Part shown: piece by piece, positions 1 to 8,466 of the stretch
How positions within the stretch are numbered: position 1 is the first letter of the stretch
How the letters are laid out: every line of letters starts with the position of its first letter
Source: Mesomycoplasma lagogenitalium
Lineage (GTDB): Bacteria > Bacillota_I > Bacilli_A > Mycoplasmatales > Metamycoplasmataceae
NCBI RefSeq assembly: GCF_029854295.1
Contig: NZ_CP122979.1
Location: forward strand, 248,001 to 312,000
DNA length: 64,000 bases
Direction of reading: 5' to 3'
Notes under the pieces: model-generated
The model's database searches: none
What the model was told of the DNA's origin: nothing
The model's input: only the letters and a program-made list of their open reading frames with translations
Position numbers and translations under genes: made by a program

Positions 1-332
1 CAGCAGGATTTTATTTAATATGGTACGGTATAGTTAGATCATCGATGGAATTTTTAAGAGAAGAATCATATGTAATTTACTTTGTATTAGCAATTTTTTA
101 CATCATTTTCGGAATCGCTCTTTCCGTTTATTACCAGTTTTTTGGTAATTATGTTTATAAAATTGTTGATAAAAAACTTAAAATTGAAAAACGAGAAAGA
201 TATAAAGCAGAGAAAAAACCAATTGGTAAAGCTTATTGAATTTTTTATGAAAGAATTAATTATGAAATTCAAGAGCAACAAACAGACGCTCAAAAGCAAC
301 TAAAATTAGAAAAAAATACAAACAAAATGTAA
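1..332 (+). CDS. lgt: Prolipoprotein diacylglyceryl transferase, C-terminal part
   Basis: The open frame enters from the left edge, so the N-terminus is missing. The visible start reads YLIWYGIVRSSMEFLRE, which matches the last conserved Lgt block (YG.VR...E..R). One hydrophobic membrane segment follows, then a charged lysine/glutamate-rich cytoplasmic tail of about 55 residues. Lgt is a membrane enzyme that moves diacylglycerol from phosphatidylglycerol to the lipobox cysteine of prelipoproteins. That fits a window with at least seven lipoprotein genes. One in-frame TGA is read as Trp near the end. It lies 13 nt before trxB, a pairing often seen in Mollicutes and other Firmicutes, so the two are probably cotranscribed. 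Confidence 0.85.
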
Positions 333-345
333 TAAAGGAGAAAAA

Positions 346-1263
346 ATGGAAAAAATTTATGATGTAATCATTATTGGAGCTGGACCTTCAGGATTATCAG
401 CTGCAATTTATGCTTCAAGAGGTAATTTATCAGTAGCAATTGTTGAAAAAGGTGCTCCAGGTGGAAAAATGGTAGCTCAATCAAAAATTGAAAACTGGCC
501 TGGAGATAAAATGGTTATGGGAGCTGATTTAGCTTTAAGAATGTATGAACACGCCATTGAATATGGTGCAGAACATTTATACGGAGAAGTAGAAACAGTT
601 AAATCACTTTCGGAGTTTGAAAAAGAAGTTCATTTAAAATCAGGAAATGTATTAAAAGCAAAATCAGTAGTTATTGCTACTGGAATGAACGAAAGAAAAC
701 CAATGGATGTTGAAGGAATTTTAGAATTTGAACATAAAGGTGTTTCTTATTGTGTAATTTGTGATGGACCATTATATGGAAAAAATCCTGCCATTGTTAT
801 TGGTGGTGGAAATTCAGCAGTTGAAGAAGGGGCATTTTTAGCTTCAATCGCTTCTGAAGTTCATGTTTTCGTTCGTGATGCAAAATTTATAGCAGAACCA
901 AAACTAGTTGAAGAACTAATGGCTAGAGACAATGTTAAGGTTCATTTCAACTCGAGAGTTTTAAAATTAATGGGAACTAACTCACTTGAAAAAGCACTTG
1001 TAGAAATTGACGGAAAACAACAAGAATTAAAAGTTGCATCTGTTTTCCCATACATAGGATTTATTCCTGCATCAAGTATGGTTAAAGATTTAGGAATTGT
1101 TGAACCTAATGGCTTTATCAAAGTTGATCAATTCCAAGAAACCAAAGTTAAAGGAATTTATGCTGTTGGAGATATTACTCAAAAAGAAATTCGTCAAATT
1201 ATTACAGCTACAAATGACGGTGGTATTGCTGGAAAAATTTTAACTAACAGATTAGGAAAATAA
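346..1263 (+). CDS. trxB: Thioredoxin-disulfide reductase
   Basis: A 305-aa flavoprotein that passes electrons from NADPH to thioredoxin; trxA lies in this window at 24036-24350. The FAD-binding glycine motif GAGPSG is at residues 11-16. The redox-active pair is CVIC at 136-139, inside SYCVICDG, instead of the usual CATC spacing residues. The NADPH motif GGGNSAVEEG follows near 153-162, and the C-terminal FAD motif GDIT is present. Length is normal for the family. The start is an ATG behind a clear AAGGAG ribosome site. It is followed by a strong terminator and probably shares a transcript with lgt. Confidence 0.97.
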   Translation: MEKIYDVIIIGAGPSGLSAAIYASRGNLSVAIVEKGAPGGKMVAQSKIENWPGDKMVMGADLALRMYEHAIEYGAEHLYGEVETVKSLSEFEKEVHLKSGNVLKAKSVVIATGMNERKPMDVEGILEFEHKGVSYCVICDGPLYGKNPAIVIGGGNSAVEEGAFLASIASEVHVFVRDAKFIAEPKLVEELMARDNVKVHFNSRVLKLMGTNSLEKALVEIDGKQQELKVASVFPYIGFIPASSMVKDLGIVEPNGFIKVDQFQETKVKGIYAVGDITQKEIRQIITATNDGGIAGKILTNRLGK

Positions 1264-1285
1264 TTTATAAATTAATATTTTATAA

Positions 1286-1317
1286 AAAAAATAAGTTGGA
1301 AAGCAACTTATTTTTTT
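1286..1317 (+). terminator. Rho-independent terminator after trxB
   Basis: Stem AATAAGTTG (1290-1298) pairs with CAACTTATT (1304-1312) around a GAAAG loop, followed by a T-run. It closes the lgt-trxB transcript. Confidence 0.9.
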
Positions 1318-1371
1318 ATGCAAAAAATTACTAAAATTCACTTTTTTATGCAAAAAATGCCTCTTATTTCC

Positions 1372-1393
1372 AAAAAAAAAAAAAAAGTATAAT
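1372..1393 (+). promoter_or_regulatory. Poly(A)15 tract next to a -10 box (putative phase-variable promoter)
   Basis: Fifteen uninterrupted A (1372-1386), then G and a perfect TATAAT (1388-1393), 18 nt before the lipoprotein start at 1412. Length changes in such a run would shift promoter spacing, as established for the vlp genes of Mycoplasma hyorhinis. Switching here is inferred from layout only. Confidence 0.6.
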
Positions 1394-1411
1394 GCTAAAA
1401 AGGGGCATTAA

Positions 1412-3436
1412 ATGAAAAAGAGCAAACCAAAGTTATTTTTTTGAAAACTTTTATTAGTTTTTAGTTTTATCTTTTTTACATTTTCTTGCAATTCAAATAA
1501 AAATGATAATATCAATATCAATATTTTAAATTCAGATTTAAACAAAAATAAAAACAGCGATAGTCAATTTAATAATAATATAAATTTAATAAATGATGAT
1601 AAACAACAAAAAGAAGTTAATCAAATTATTAATTTAACTTTAGAAAAAAGAGTTTCTGCAAATAAAGAAGCACAAAGATTAAAACAATCACATAGTGGAA
1701 CTTTTTCTAATACACAAGTTTCAGGTATTTATTTAGATCCTCAAAAAATTTATAATTTCAAAATAACTATTAATGAAAAAATTGAAGAAAATAGTTTATC
1801 AATTTTTTCATTGCAAAGTTATTATGTTGATCCAGTTGATAAAAATGAAAGTTTTAAAGCAGATTTTAGAAGTTTAGCTAAAAATGCTCGATGATTAAAA
1901 CAAGGGGTAAATGAAATTACATTTGATTTAACTAATAATAAATATGGAACGAGTTTATTTTTTGACAATTTAACTGAAAAAGATATTAGTTTAAAAATCG
2001 AAAATTTATCCACTTTTAATCGATGAAAAAATATGAGTTTTTATCAATATAAACCAAATGATCTATCTTCATTTTTAATTTATATTAATAGTTTAAAGGA
2101 AAACTATCAACAAGTGCCTGTAACATTTTTAGAATTTATCGATCCATTAAAAGGCGGAATTCAAATTTATGTAGGATCAAAGCAAGTAAAATCACTTTTT
2201 ATCGACCATTTTCAATTAGATAAAAAAGAAGAGGATGCAAAATATTATTTAGAAAATTATTTTACTAAAACATTATTTAAGTGATTGGATGAACTGGGAT
2301 TATACAATGGACAAACTACTGATAAAAATGATTTTCAAAATAAATTAACAACATTACCAATGTTTATAATCGCTACTGAAAACATTAAAAATCCTTCTCC
2401 ATATTTTGCTTGGTATCAATTCATTCATTTAGCACCTGATTTTGTAGATAAATTTTTAGAAAATCCAATGTATTTATATCATCGCTTATTAAACCATGAA
2501 AAGGGGCATTTAATTGATAATCAAGACATAGAAATTTCTGAACAAACAAATAATTTATATGTCTTATATGCAAATATAATTTGAATGAAAAAAGAATTAA
2601 AATTTGATGGACAAAATTCATTAAAAGTAAATCAATTAATTGAAAATGTTATAATGGATAAAAGGTTTTTAAAAGCCCAAAAAATGTATGAACAATATTT
2701 TAATAAGTTATATAAAAATGAAAAAGATGCTCAATCATTTTTATATAATAACGATAATAAATCATTTAATTTACTTTCATTTTGATTTTTAACAACAGAA
2801 TATTTAAATAATTTAAATTATCAAAATTATAATTATCAATTTAATAATTTATATTTTAGTGAATTAAATGAATTAAAAGAGAAATTTGGTATTTTCGGCT
2901 TATCGCAAAGAATATTAAGAGAAAATACTTTATTAAAGCAATTAAATATTGACAAATTGTTTAATAAAGTTGATAAATACAATCGCTTAATTTTAATGTT
3001 TACAATTGCTAGCGGATTTGATTTTGCTAACATCTTTTCTCGTTTTAATTTTCTTGATATTGATTTAGAAGTGATTAATTTTACTAGTCAATATCCAATT
3101 ATTGACAAAAAAATTGAATATTATTCAATTAGTGCTATTAAAAAACTTTATCAAAATTTAAAAATTTTTGATAAAAAAACAAATATAAAAATTAATTTTA
3201 CAAATGAAATTAATAATGAAAATCAAATTGAAATATCTTCCACCTTCGAAAAGCAAGAATACCAAAATTCAGCAATTGCCTATGAACTTTATGTTGATAA
3301 TGAGCTTAAATATTATTCAACTAAAAATCAATTTATTATTAATAAAAAAAATTTATTAAATAAACACATTTTTGTTAAAGCATACGATTATCAATTAAAT
3401 GAAAGTGCTATTTCCAATATTTTGTTTATTAAATAA
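1412..3436 (+). CDS. Surface lipoprotein with M60/enhancin-like metalloprotease motif
   Basis: A 674-aa lipoprotein. The N-terminus is lysine-rich, then hydrophobic, ending in a lipobox-like TFSC with Cys near residue 27, then an Asn-rich linker. HEKGH at residues 362-366 fits HExxH. Eleven residues later SEQTNNLY (Glu377) resembles the downstream Glu and TNN-(L/I)-(F/Y) signature of Pfam peptidase M60. Known M60 members cleave O-glycosylated, mucin-like proteins, so a role on host glycoproteins is likely but inferred. The gene contains many TGA codons read as Trp and one continuous frame. It is preceded by a poly(A)15/TATAAT promoter and an AAGGGG ribosome site. The domain call rests on the motif only, and the C-terminal 200 residues are unassigned. 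Confidence 0.72.
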
Positions 3437-3451
3437 TTTAAATAAAATTTT

Positions 3452-3478
3452 AATCCCCTTAATTTTAAGGAGATTTTT
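3452..3478 (+). terminator. Terminator after M60-like lipoprotein
   Basis: An imperfect hairpin, AATCCCCTTAA against TTAAGGAGATT, then a T-run. Confidence 0.75.
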
Positions 3479-3560
3479 TATTTTTTCTTATCTATATTTT
3501 GAAAATTTAATTAAAATAGGTTAAAAATGATAAAAATACTGCATTTTTTAACCATTTTTC

Positions 3561-3593
3561 CTGATATATCAAAAAAAAAAAAAAAAGTAGATT
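3561..3593 (+). promoter_or_regulatory. Poly(A)16 promoter of lipoprotein gene
   Basis: A -35-like CTGATA (3561-3566) is followed by 16 A (3571-3586), G, and a -10-like TAGATT (3588-3593). The block from GATATATC through the ribosome site CGAAAGGAAATTATG is nearly identical to that before the gene at 4671, where the run is 17 A. The spacing is long for a normal promoter, so an optimal state may need a shorter run. Confidence 0.55.
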
Positions 3594-3630
3594 TTCTTTT
3601 AAAATTATTTCTATTAAACGAAAGGAAATT

Positions 3631-4302
3631 ATGACAAACAAATTAAAAAACTTATTATTCACTTTAGGTGGAACAGTAACAACTATTTCTACATTGGCAA
3701 TGGCTGTTTCATGCGGTGATACAGTTAAAAAAGATGAAAAAGGAGAAAAAGTTGAAGATCCAGCAAAATCTACCACTCCAGCTAATCCTACAAATCCAGT
3801 AGATAATAAAGTGTATCAACATAATGATCCTGTTATAACTGAAATTATGAAATCAGACGATATTTCAGGACAACCAAATGCAAAAGTTCCCGAAATAACA
3901 TCAAGTACAGAAAGTTATAAAGATTGAACATTTAATTTTGAAAGATCTTCAGTAACATCAGACTCTATAACATTTGATTTATATGTTGGAGATAAAAAAT
4001 TAGCTGATAATAAATCGTTTAAATTAGTTTTAGTTGAAATGGAACAAAATGGAACTAGTGCAAAAACAAATGGTCAAACATTTGAAGTAACAGGAACATA
4101 TGTTGAAGAAAAAACATCTAAATTTATGGGAAGAGATTTAACAGTTCCTGCTCACTATTCATTTAAAGTTAACACAACTTCAAAACAAGGGGATTTTAGT
4201 GTTTTAGGAATTAAATCACTTTCAGTAGTGGATAGTAGTAGTAGTAGTAGTAGTAGTAGTTCAAGTGAAACAACTTTAACATTAACACAAAAAACAGTTT
4301 AA
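3631..4302 (+). CDS. Variable-type surface lipoprotein (serine-tract C-terminus)
   Basis: A 223-aa lipoprotein. The signal peptide MTNKLKNLLF... ends in a lipobox with Cys near residue 28 (AVSCGD). A Lys/Glu/Pro/Thr linker follows, then a globular module from about residue 100. That module (EVTGTYVEEKTSK through LTVPAHYSFKV) is shared almost word for word with the lipoprotein at 5604. Near the end, nine consecutive AGT codons encode part of an 11-residue serine tract. The layout (common leader, variable middle, repeats, poly(A) promoter) is that of phase-variable mycoplasma surface lipoproteins. The molecular role is unknown. An internal TGA is read as Trp. Confidence 0.8.
4234..4260 (+). repeat. 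(AGT)9 trinucleotide microsatellite inside lipoprotein
   Basis: Nine perfect AGT codons in frame, continued by TCA AGT, give 11 serines. Slippage would add or remove serines without breaking the frame, a size-variation mechanism. Confidence 0.9.
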
Positions 4303-4485
4303 TAACTTAATTTAAATTATTTTTACTGCATTCATTAATTTATTAAAATAAAATAATGTAATTTTGAATTTATTTATATATTTGTTTTCGTTTTAAATTT
4401 AAAATAGTGAAATTTTATATTATTTAATTTTGATAAGAATTAAATGATTTATGTCAGAGATATAATTTAATTTAATAATTTAATT

Positions 4486-4514
4486 AAATGCCTATATAAA
4501 TTGGGCATTTTTTT
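4486..4514 (+). terminator. Terminator after lipoprotein 3631-4302
   Basis: Stem AAATGCC (4486-4492) with GGCATTT (4504-4510), then seven T. The rest of the gap 4303-4598 holds no gene that can be supported. Confidence 0.8.
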
Positions 4515-4598
4515 ATATTTTATTTAGCAAAAAACAGCTATAAAATTACAAAATTTAGTAAAAAAGTGTAAAAACTAGCAATTTTTCAACTCTTTTTA

Positions 4599-4632
4599 TT
4601 GATATATCAAAAAAAAAAAAAAAAAGTAGATT
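4599..4632 (+). promoter_or_regulatory. Poly(A)17 promoter of lipoprotein gene
   Basis: TTGATA (4599-4604, one off TTGACA), 17 A (4609-4625), G, then TAGATT (4627-4632). It is a near copy of the promoter at 3561-3593 with one more A and an improved -35, so the two paralogues now carry runs of different length. Confidence 0.55.
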
Positions 4633-4670
4633 TTCTTTTAAAATTATTTTTATTTAAACGAAAGGAAATT

Positions 4671-5363
4671 ATGACAAATAAATTCAAAAAAGCATTATTT
4701 AGTTTAGGAACACTAGCTTTAAGTGCTTCTACATTATCTATGGTAATCTCATGTGGAGATAAAACCAAAGAAGAAACTAAAAAAACTGAAACTCCAAGTC
4801 AAGGAGGATCTCAAACAACAACTCCAGGGCAAGGAGGAGATCAATCAACAAATCCAAGCCAAGGAGGATCTCAAACAACAACACCTAAAGAAGGAGAAAC
4901 TCCAAAAGAGGGACAAAATCCAGGACAAAGCGGTTCTCAAACAACAACTCCAGCCGAAGGTCAAGGTTCAACTAGTGGAAATCAAACAACAGCACCTAAA
5001 GAAGGAGAAAATTCAGAAAAAGGCGGAACTCAAACAACAACTCCAACTGAAGGACAGGATTCAAATAACGGAACTCAATCTTCAAAATCTCCAGAACAAG
5101 GAGATTCAAGTTCTGAAGCACAAGCATCTAAAAATGAAAATGGTACTTCAAGTTCAGAATCAAAATCAGAAGAGGCTTCTAAAAAAGAGGGAGAAACTTC
5201 AAGCGAAGGAAGTCAAACTTCACCAACTCAAGGACAAGAAAACTCAACCGGAGAAGGACAACAAAGTCAAGAAGGATCAACTTCTTCAACAACAGGAAGC
5301 AGTGAACAATCACAAGATTCTCAAGCAACAGGAACATCTTCAAGTTCTACAGAAGCAAAATAA
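4671..5363 (+). CDS. Low-complexity (Gln/Gly/Ser/Thr/Glu-rich) surface lipoprotein
   Basis: A 230-aa protein. The ATG at 4671 is preferred because it follows the shared CGAAAGGAAATT ribosome site; an upstream in-frame extension runs through the poly(A) tract and is not credible. The leader ends in VISC-G (Cys near residue 27). The rest is repetitive, with short units such as GGSQTTTP, PKEGE and EGQ, no hydrophobic core and a Ser/Gln-rich end. It resembles the repeat-built Vsp/Vlp-type proteins of mycoplasmas. Repeats plus the poly(A)17 promoter suggest both size and on/off variation. A second frame is also free of stops over most of the gene, a by-product of the repeats. Confidence 0.8.
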   Translation: MTNKFKKALFSLGTLALSASTLSMVISCGDKTKEETKKTETPSQGGSQTTTPGQGGDQSTNPSQGGSQTTTPKEGETPKEGQNPGQSGSQTTTPAEGQGSTSGNQTTAPKEGENSEKGGTQTTTPTEGQDSNNGTQSSKSPEQGDSSSEAQASKNENGTSSSESKSEEASKKEGETSSEGSQTSPTQGQENSTGEGQQSQEGSTSSTTGSSEQSQDSQATGTSSSSTEAK

Positions 5364-5483
5364 AAAATTTATAATTTAATTTTTAAAAAATAAATTAATT
5401 AACTTAAATTAAAAATAAAATTTAAATAAATTTATCTTTTTTCATATCAAAAAAGAATACTTTTGTTATAAAAATATATAAAA

Positions 5484-5515
5484 AGGCGAATTTTTAACTA
5501 AAAAATCGCCGTTTT
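5484..5515 (+). terminator. Terminator after lipoprotein 4671-5363
   Basis: Stem GGCGAATTTTT with AAAAAATCGCC, one A-A mismatch, then GTTTTT. Confidence 0.8.
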
Positions 5516-5603
5516 TGCTATGAATTTATTTTTTTAATTAAATAATAATATTAATAATGTAAAATGTTTCCATAATTTTTAAAATTTAAAACGAAAGGAA
5601 ATT

Positions 5604-6191
5604 ATGACAAATAAATTTAAAAAAACATTATTTAGTTTGGGGACATTAGCATTAACTGCTTCTGCAGTATCAATGGTAATCTCATGTGGAAATACTGTTA
5701 AGGAAGATAAAACACCTAAATCTGAGGATCCTAAAAATCCTGGTACTCCTAGCACTCCAGTTGCTTCAACAAGCAAAGTACTTCAATTAGTGGAAAAAAA
5801 TAGAGAAGAAATGATTTTCACTACAACCGACTCTGATTTTGCTAATGTTGATTTTAAATTCGAAAAATCTTCATCAAAAACCGAAGTTTCAGGAAGTACT
5901 ACTACAAAAACAATGGTTTATGATTTATATTTAAGCGGAAATAAAAAATTAGCAGAAAATGAACAATTTAAAATTACATTTTATGAATTAAATCAAGATG
6001 GAAGCGAAAAATCAAGTGGACAAAAATTTGAAGTAACAGGAACATATGTTGAAGAAAAAACATCAAAAGTTATGGACAAAGAATTAACAGTTCCTGCTCA
6101 TTATTCATTTAAAGTTTCAACAACTGCTTCTGGAAACTTTGAATCATTAGGATTTAAAAATATTGAAGTTGTTAAATTAGCAAATAAATAA
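5604..6191 (+). CDS. Surface lipoprotein, paralogue of 3631-4302
   Basis: A 195-aa lipoprotein. Its leader (MTNKFKKTLFSLGTLAL...VISCGN) is almost identical to that of the gene at 4671, while the C-terminal module (TYVEEKTSK, LTVPAHYSFKV) is that of the gene at 3631. It therefore looks like a mosaic within the family. It lacks the serine tract. Its upstream region keeps the CGAAAGGAAATT ribosome site but has no poly(A) run; instead TAAAAT lies about 45 nt upstream, so it may be expressed constitutively. Function is unknown beyond surface exposure. Confidence 0.8.
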   Translation: MTNKFKKTLFSLGTLALTASAVSMVISCGNTVKEDKTPKSEDPKNPGTPSTPVASTSKVLQLVEKNREEMIFTTTDSDFANVDFKFEKSSSKTEVSGSTTTKTMVYDLYLSGNKKLAENEQFKITFYELNQDGSEKSSGQKFEVTGTYVEEKTSKVMDKELTVPAHYSFKVSTTASGNFESLGFKNIEVVKLANK

Positions 6192-6223
6192 AATACAAAC
6201 AAACCAAAAAATAGATATATAAA

Positions 6224-6251
6224 TTAATAACATTCGCTTGGATGTTATTAA
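6224..6251 (+). terminator. Hairpin between lipoprotein genes
   Basis: A ten-bp perfect stem TTAATAACAT/ATGTTATTAA with a short T-rich tail (AATTTTATAAA), 20 nt before the next start. It is either a terminator or an attenuator with read-through. Confidence 0.65.
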
Positions 6252-6271
6252 TTTTATAAATGGAGATATTT

Positions 6272-6889
6272 ATGAAAACAAAATTGAAAAAATGATTATT
6301 TTATTTTGCATCTATAACTACTATTTTTTCATTTGCTAGCCTTTCTATTTCATGTAAAAAAGCAGAAAGCACAGAAAAACAAAATGATATAGTTAATCCA
6401 AATTTAAATGACAAAGATTCGCCTAATAAAAATAAGGAAAATCCATCTGAAAATCCAAAAGATAAAAAGGATGATGTAAATAAAGTTGAACCACCTAAAA
6501 ATACAGAAGAACCAGTTAAAAAAACTACTGAGATGGTTACGACGGTATTACCACTATATTTAAAAGATGAAATGTGAAGTTTATATAGTACAAAAAAAGT
6601 TGGTTTTGAAAACTGAGACTTTACAATTTATAAAGGTGTTAAAAACGGAAATAGTATATTTGATTTAGAATCAAATGTTTTACAAGCAAAAAAAATTAAT
6701 GAAATTTATTTAAAATTTGCTCAAAAAAATGAAAACGGACAAATAAATGAACAGAGCAATACTGTTACAGTTAAAGGTACAAAAGTTGATAATAAATATA
6801 CATTTATTGTTGAAAGAGAAAATCAAGATATTATATATGAACTACTTGAACCATATGAATTAAAATTAGTTTCAGAAGAATTTAAATAA
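6272..6889 (+). CDS. Lipoprotein of unknown function
   Basis: A 205-aa lipoprotein whose frame is complete only when TGA is read as Trp (codon 8 onward). The signal peptide MKTKLKKWLF... ends at SISC-K, with Cys near residue 28. A Lys/Asn/Pro-rich linker of about 60 residues follows, then a compact domain of about 120 residues containing VTVKGTKVDNKYTFIV. The domain has the length and strand-rich look of the module in the neighbours at 3631 and 5604 (compare FEVTGTYVEE) but is diverged. A GGAGAT ribosome site precedes the ATG. The cluster position suggests an older family member. Role unknown. Confidence 0.8.
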
Positions 6890-6903
6890 AAATTATATTT
6901 GGT

Positions 6904-6940
6904 AAAAACGGATTTTTAACAATTGAAAATCCGTTTTTTA
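6904..6940 (+). terminator. Terminator closing the lipoprotein cluster
   Basis: A 13-bp perfect stem AAAAACGGATTTT/AAAATCCGTTTTT (6904-6916, 6926-6938) followed by T residues. Confidence 0.92.
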
Positions 6941-7061
6941 TTTATTTTTTTTAAAAAAATTTATTTCTTATTTAAACTATTTCTTTTAGTTGTTTAAATA
7001 TTGTTTAATTTGCTTAAATTTGTTTATAAAAAAAGTATAATTATTTTAATGAAAGGAAACA

Positions 7062-7742
7062 ATGAGTAAAGAACAAACATTAATGATTGTAGGATTAAGT
7101 TTAGGGTTGTTTTTTGTTTTACTTGTTTTTTGTTTTGTAGTTTTTTTTAAAATAAATTATTTAAGAAAATGAAATCAACAAGAAAAATTAGGAAAACAAG
7201 CCGAAATAAAAATAAATGAAATTTTAAATAATTGAGCTAAAAGACATAATTTTTTCTTTATTTTTAGCAATTTATTTAAATACGGCGATCGACAATTATT
7301 TGAGGTTGATGGAGTTTTATTAACTGATAAAGCTGTCATAATAGTGGAAATTAAATCTATTAACGGAATAATTAAAGGAAATGCAAGTGATAAAAAGTTA
7401 TTAAAAATTTTAGGAAAAAGAAAATATCCAATAACTAATCCAGTTTATCAAAACGATAAACACATTTATCATATTGATAAAATGTTAAATGGAAGATTTC
7501 CAATTTTATCATTAATTATTTTTTCAAATCGTGTTGAAAAATTGGAAATTGAAAATAATTTAAATCATGTAGTAATAATTACAGAATCGCAAATCGAACA
7601 AGAGTTGCATAATTTAAATTCTCAATTAGATGTTAAATTAGATTCGCAAATGCTTTTAAATATTAAAAATTCTTTTGAAAAGCATATAACACAGGAAAAA
7701 AAAGATTATTTAACTTTAAAGGCTTTTTCGAATGAAAAATAG
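7062..7742 (+). CDS. Membrane-anchored NERD-domain protein (nuclease-related)
   Basis: A 226-aa protein with one N-terminal membrane segment (about residues 7-32) and a cytoplasmic domain. The core FEVDGVLLTDKAVIIVEIKSI fits the NERD (nuclease-related domain) fold, where an Asp and a downstream E-x-K form a nuclease-like active site. NERD proteins are thought to process DNA, but no reaction is established. It starts with ATG behind GAAAGGAAAC and overlaps the next gene by 11 nt, so the two are translationally coupled. The start is upstream of several TGA (Trp) codons. Confidence 0.75.
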
Positions 7743-8466
7743 TATTTTAAAAGAAAAAAAACCATTAAAGCCACCGACGAGAAAAAAAGAAAAAAAGTAT
7801 CTTTTTGAAATCGAAAATCAAAAAGTGGAAGTATTTTTTAGAATTAGTAAAAAACATTTTTGTACTTTAAAAATAACAAGTAATAAAATTTTAGTTTTAC
7901 ATAATAAAACTTTACAAGAAAAAGAAATTGAAACACTTTTAAAAATTTTTTCAGAAAATATTAAAAATCATTTAAAAGCACAAAGAATTGATTTTGATAA
8001 TCTTTATTTTTATTTTTTAGGTCAAAAATATGATTATCAAATTGCTCAAAAGGGACAATCTTTTTATTTTTCTAAACCAACATTTTTAAGTAAATATACT
8101 TTCAGAAATAACGAAGAGGAAAAAATAAAAGATAAACTAAAAGAGTTACTAGAAAGAGAATTTTTAAAATATTTAACTTCAAAAGTTAGATATTGAGAAA
8201 AGATAATGGAAATAAATTATGAAAATGAAATTGCATTAAGAGAAAAAAACTCAACCTGAGGAACTAACTACATTAAGCAAAAAAAGATTATTTTCTCCAA
8301 AAATCTATGAGCTTTTTCGCAAGAAATTATCGAATCGGTAATAATTCATGAATTATCACATTGTTTTTGGGGAGATCATTCTAAAAAATTTTGAGCAATT
8401 GTTTATAAATTTTGTCCAGATTATCAAATTTTAACTAAAAAACTTAATAAAAAGGAATTTAATTAA
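7732..8466 (+). CDS. YgjP-like (M48-related) metallopeptidase-domain protein
   Basis: A 244-aa protein. The C-terminal third contains VIIHELSHCFWGDHSKKFWAIV, the HExxH zinc motif followed by H-S-xx-F-W, typical of the YgjP/DUF45 family. E. coli YgjP has been described as a UTP-hydrolysing protein with this fold; whether this one is a peptidase or pyrophosphatase is not known. The N-terminus is very basic (KKPLKPPTRKKEKK). It overlaps the NERD gene and abuts cysS with no gap, which places it in the cysS-rlmB transcript. Confidence 0.75.

Noticed and set aside
4753-5379. A 208-codon open frame overlapping the lipoprotein 4671-5363
   Set aside because: It is the +1 frame of a repetitive Gln/Lys-coding sequence, lacks a ribosome site, and the other frame has a leader, lipobox and shared promoter.
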